Part shown: positions 5,589 through 6,394 of the stretch, piece by piece
Layout of the letters: each line of letters starts with the position of its first letter
How positions within the stretch are numbered: position 1 is the first letter of the stretch
Source: Deltaproteobacteria bacterium
GTDB taxonomy: Bacteria; Desulfobacterota; Desulfarculia; Adiutricales; JAGVGV01
Direction of reading: 5' to 3'
Length of the DNA: 6,394 nt
Assembly (NCBI GenBank): GCA_020056895.1
Contig: JAGVGV010000611.1
Coordinates: 1 to 6,394, forward strand
Translations under genes and position numbers: made by a program
Notes under the pieces: generated by a model
The model's database searches: none
Seen by the model: the letters and a program-made list of their open reading frames with translations, nothing else
Told to the model about the DNA's origin: nothing

Positions 5589-6394
5589 TTCCGGAGCGCC
5601 TCCAACAGCCGTTCCCCCACCTTGGTGATGTTGCCCGCGCCCAGGGTCAGAACCACGTCGCCGGGCTGGAGCCATTCCATCACCCGCTCGTGGAGCAGGG
5701 TTACATCGGGTTCGAACAGGGCCCGGTGGTGGCCGTGTCGCCGGACGGTTTCGGTCAGGCCTTCCCCGCTGACGCCGGGGATGGGTTTTTCGCTGGCCGC
5801 GTAAATTTCGGTGATGACCAACTGGTCGGCCTGGTTGAAGGCGGTGGCGAATTCGTGCGCCAAGGCCTGAGTCCGGCTGTACCGGTGCGGTTGGAACAGA
5901 ACCACCAGCCGCCGGTCCGGGTAGCATTCGCGAAGGGCCGCCAGGGTGGCCCGGATTTCCGTGGGGTGGTGGCCGTAATCGTCCAGAACGTCAATACCCC
6001 GGGCCTCGCCCTTTTTCTGGAACCGGCGGTGGATTCCGCCCACTCGGAGCAGGCCCCGGGTCACGGCTTCCAGGGGGATTTCCAGTTCGAGCGCCACGCC
6101 GACCGCGGCCAGGCTGTTGAGCACGTTGTGCCGGCCGGGCATTCGGATTTCCACCGGCCCCTTTTTTTCGCCCCGAACCACCAACTGGTACCGGCTGCCC
6201 CAGGCCAGAGTCTGCATGTCGGTGGCGTACACGTCGGCCTGAACGGAAAGCCCGTAGGTCCGGTACCGTTTCCGGATATCGGGGATCAGGGCCTGCACGT
6301 TGGGGTCGGCCAGACAGATCACCGCCGCGCCGTAAAAGGGCACCCGATTGATGAAGGCCAGAAAGGTTTCCTTCAGATGATCGAGGTCCCGGTA
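5585..6394 (-). CDS. murC: UDP-N-acetylmuramate--L-alanine ligase MurC, N-terminus cut off by window edge
   Basis: Cytoplasmic Mur ligase that uses ATP to join L-alanine to UDP-MurNAc, the first amino acid of the peptidoglycan stem. The last 269 residues are visible, about 55-60% of a typical MurC. The N-terminal UDP-binding domain and the P-loop (GTxGKT) are outside the window. Numbering from the first visible codon, DLDHLKETFLAFINRVPFYG (3-22) is the MurC central-domain motif, GRHNVLNSLAAVGVAL (87-102) is the substrate/ATP-site helix, DDYGHHPTEI (138-147) opens the C-terminal domain, FQPHRYSRTQ (167-176) is the MurC hallmark, and VLTLGAGNI (248-256) lies near the end. No frameshift or internal stop is seen. 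A GTG at 6343 is an internal valine and not the start. The gene ends in TGA overlapping the murB ATG, so the two are probably translationally coupled. Confidence 0.98.
   Translation of the reverse strand, partial: YRDLDHLKETFLAFINRVPFYGAAVICLADPNVQALIPDIRKRYRTYGLSVQADVYATDMQTLAWGSRYQLVVRGEKKGPVEIRMPGRHNVLNSLAAVGVALELEIPLEAVTRGLLRVGGIHRRFQKKGEARGIDVLDDYGHHPTEIRATLAALRECYPDRRLVVLFQPHRYSRTQALAHEFATAFNQADQLVITEIYAASEKPIPGVSGEGLTETVRRHGHHRALFEPDVTLLHERVMEWLQPGDVVLTLGAGNITKVGERLLEALRK

Noticed and set aside
4237..5804. Plus-strand ORFs opposite ftsQ and murB (280 and 339 codons)
   Set aside because: They are antisense to clear orthologues and show no domain, no ribosome site of note, and compositional bias typical of antisense frames.
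5589..5927. Longer N-terminus of murB reaching into murC
   Set aside because: The added residues are an off-frame reading of the murC C-terminus. The start at 5588 has a Shine-Dalgarno sequence and fits the MurB family.

Overview
The window is a stretch of a bacterial division and cell wall (dcw) cluster. All genes lie on the minus strand, so transcription runs from high to low coordinates. The order is murC (N-terminal part outside the window), murB, ftsQ, ftsA, ftsZ, then a radical SAM protein gene that runs off the low-coordinate edge. The DNA is GC-rich (roughly 60% by eye), strongly prefers CGG for arginine, and has similar codon use throughout. I see no sign of horizontal transfer, mobile elements, CRISPR arrays, tRNA or rRNA genes.

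Layout: murC (6394-5585), murB (5588-4647) and ftsQ (4650-3742) are joined by two 4-nt ATGA stop/start overlaps, which suggests translational coupling. A 94-nt gap holding a GC-rich inverted repeat separates ftsQ from ftsA (3647-2418). ftsA and ftsZ (2387-1179) are 30 nt apart. After ftsZ comes a 157-nt gap with a probable intrinsic terminator followed by several inverted repeats. The last gene encodes a radical SAM enzyme (1021 to the window edge).

Function: MurB and MurC make UDP-MurNAc and attach its first amino acid (L-Ala), two early cytoplasmic steps of peptidoglycan synthesis. FtsQ, FtsA and FtsZ build the division machine: FtsZ forms the ring, FtsA ties it to the membrane, and FtsQ links cytoplasmic and periplasmic divisome parts. 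The role of the radical SAM protein is not known to me, although I recall relatives next to ftsZ in Geobacter-like bacteria. There is no ddl gene between murB and ftsQ. From the gene order, the ftsZ-radical SAM linkage and GC-rich Gram-negative-like proteins, I infer a Desulfobacterota (former Deltaproteobacteria) or related genome. This is an inference and was not checked by database search.

The coding content is ordinary. The least explained part is the 157-nt ftsZ-to-radical-SAM gap: a terminator-like hairpin, a 14-bp palindrome, mutually exclusive GC hairpins, and a perfect Shine-Dalgarno sequence that directly touches the ATG with no spacer. I found no convincing evidence for a wholly new biological system.
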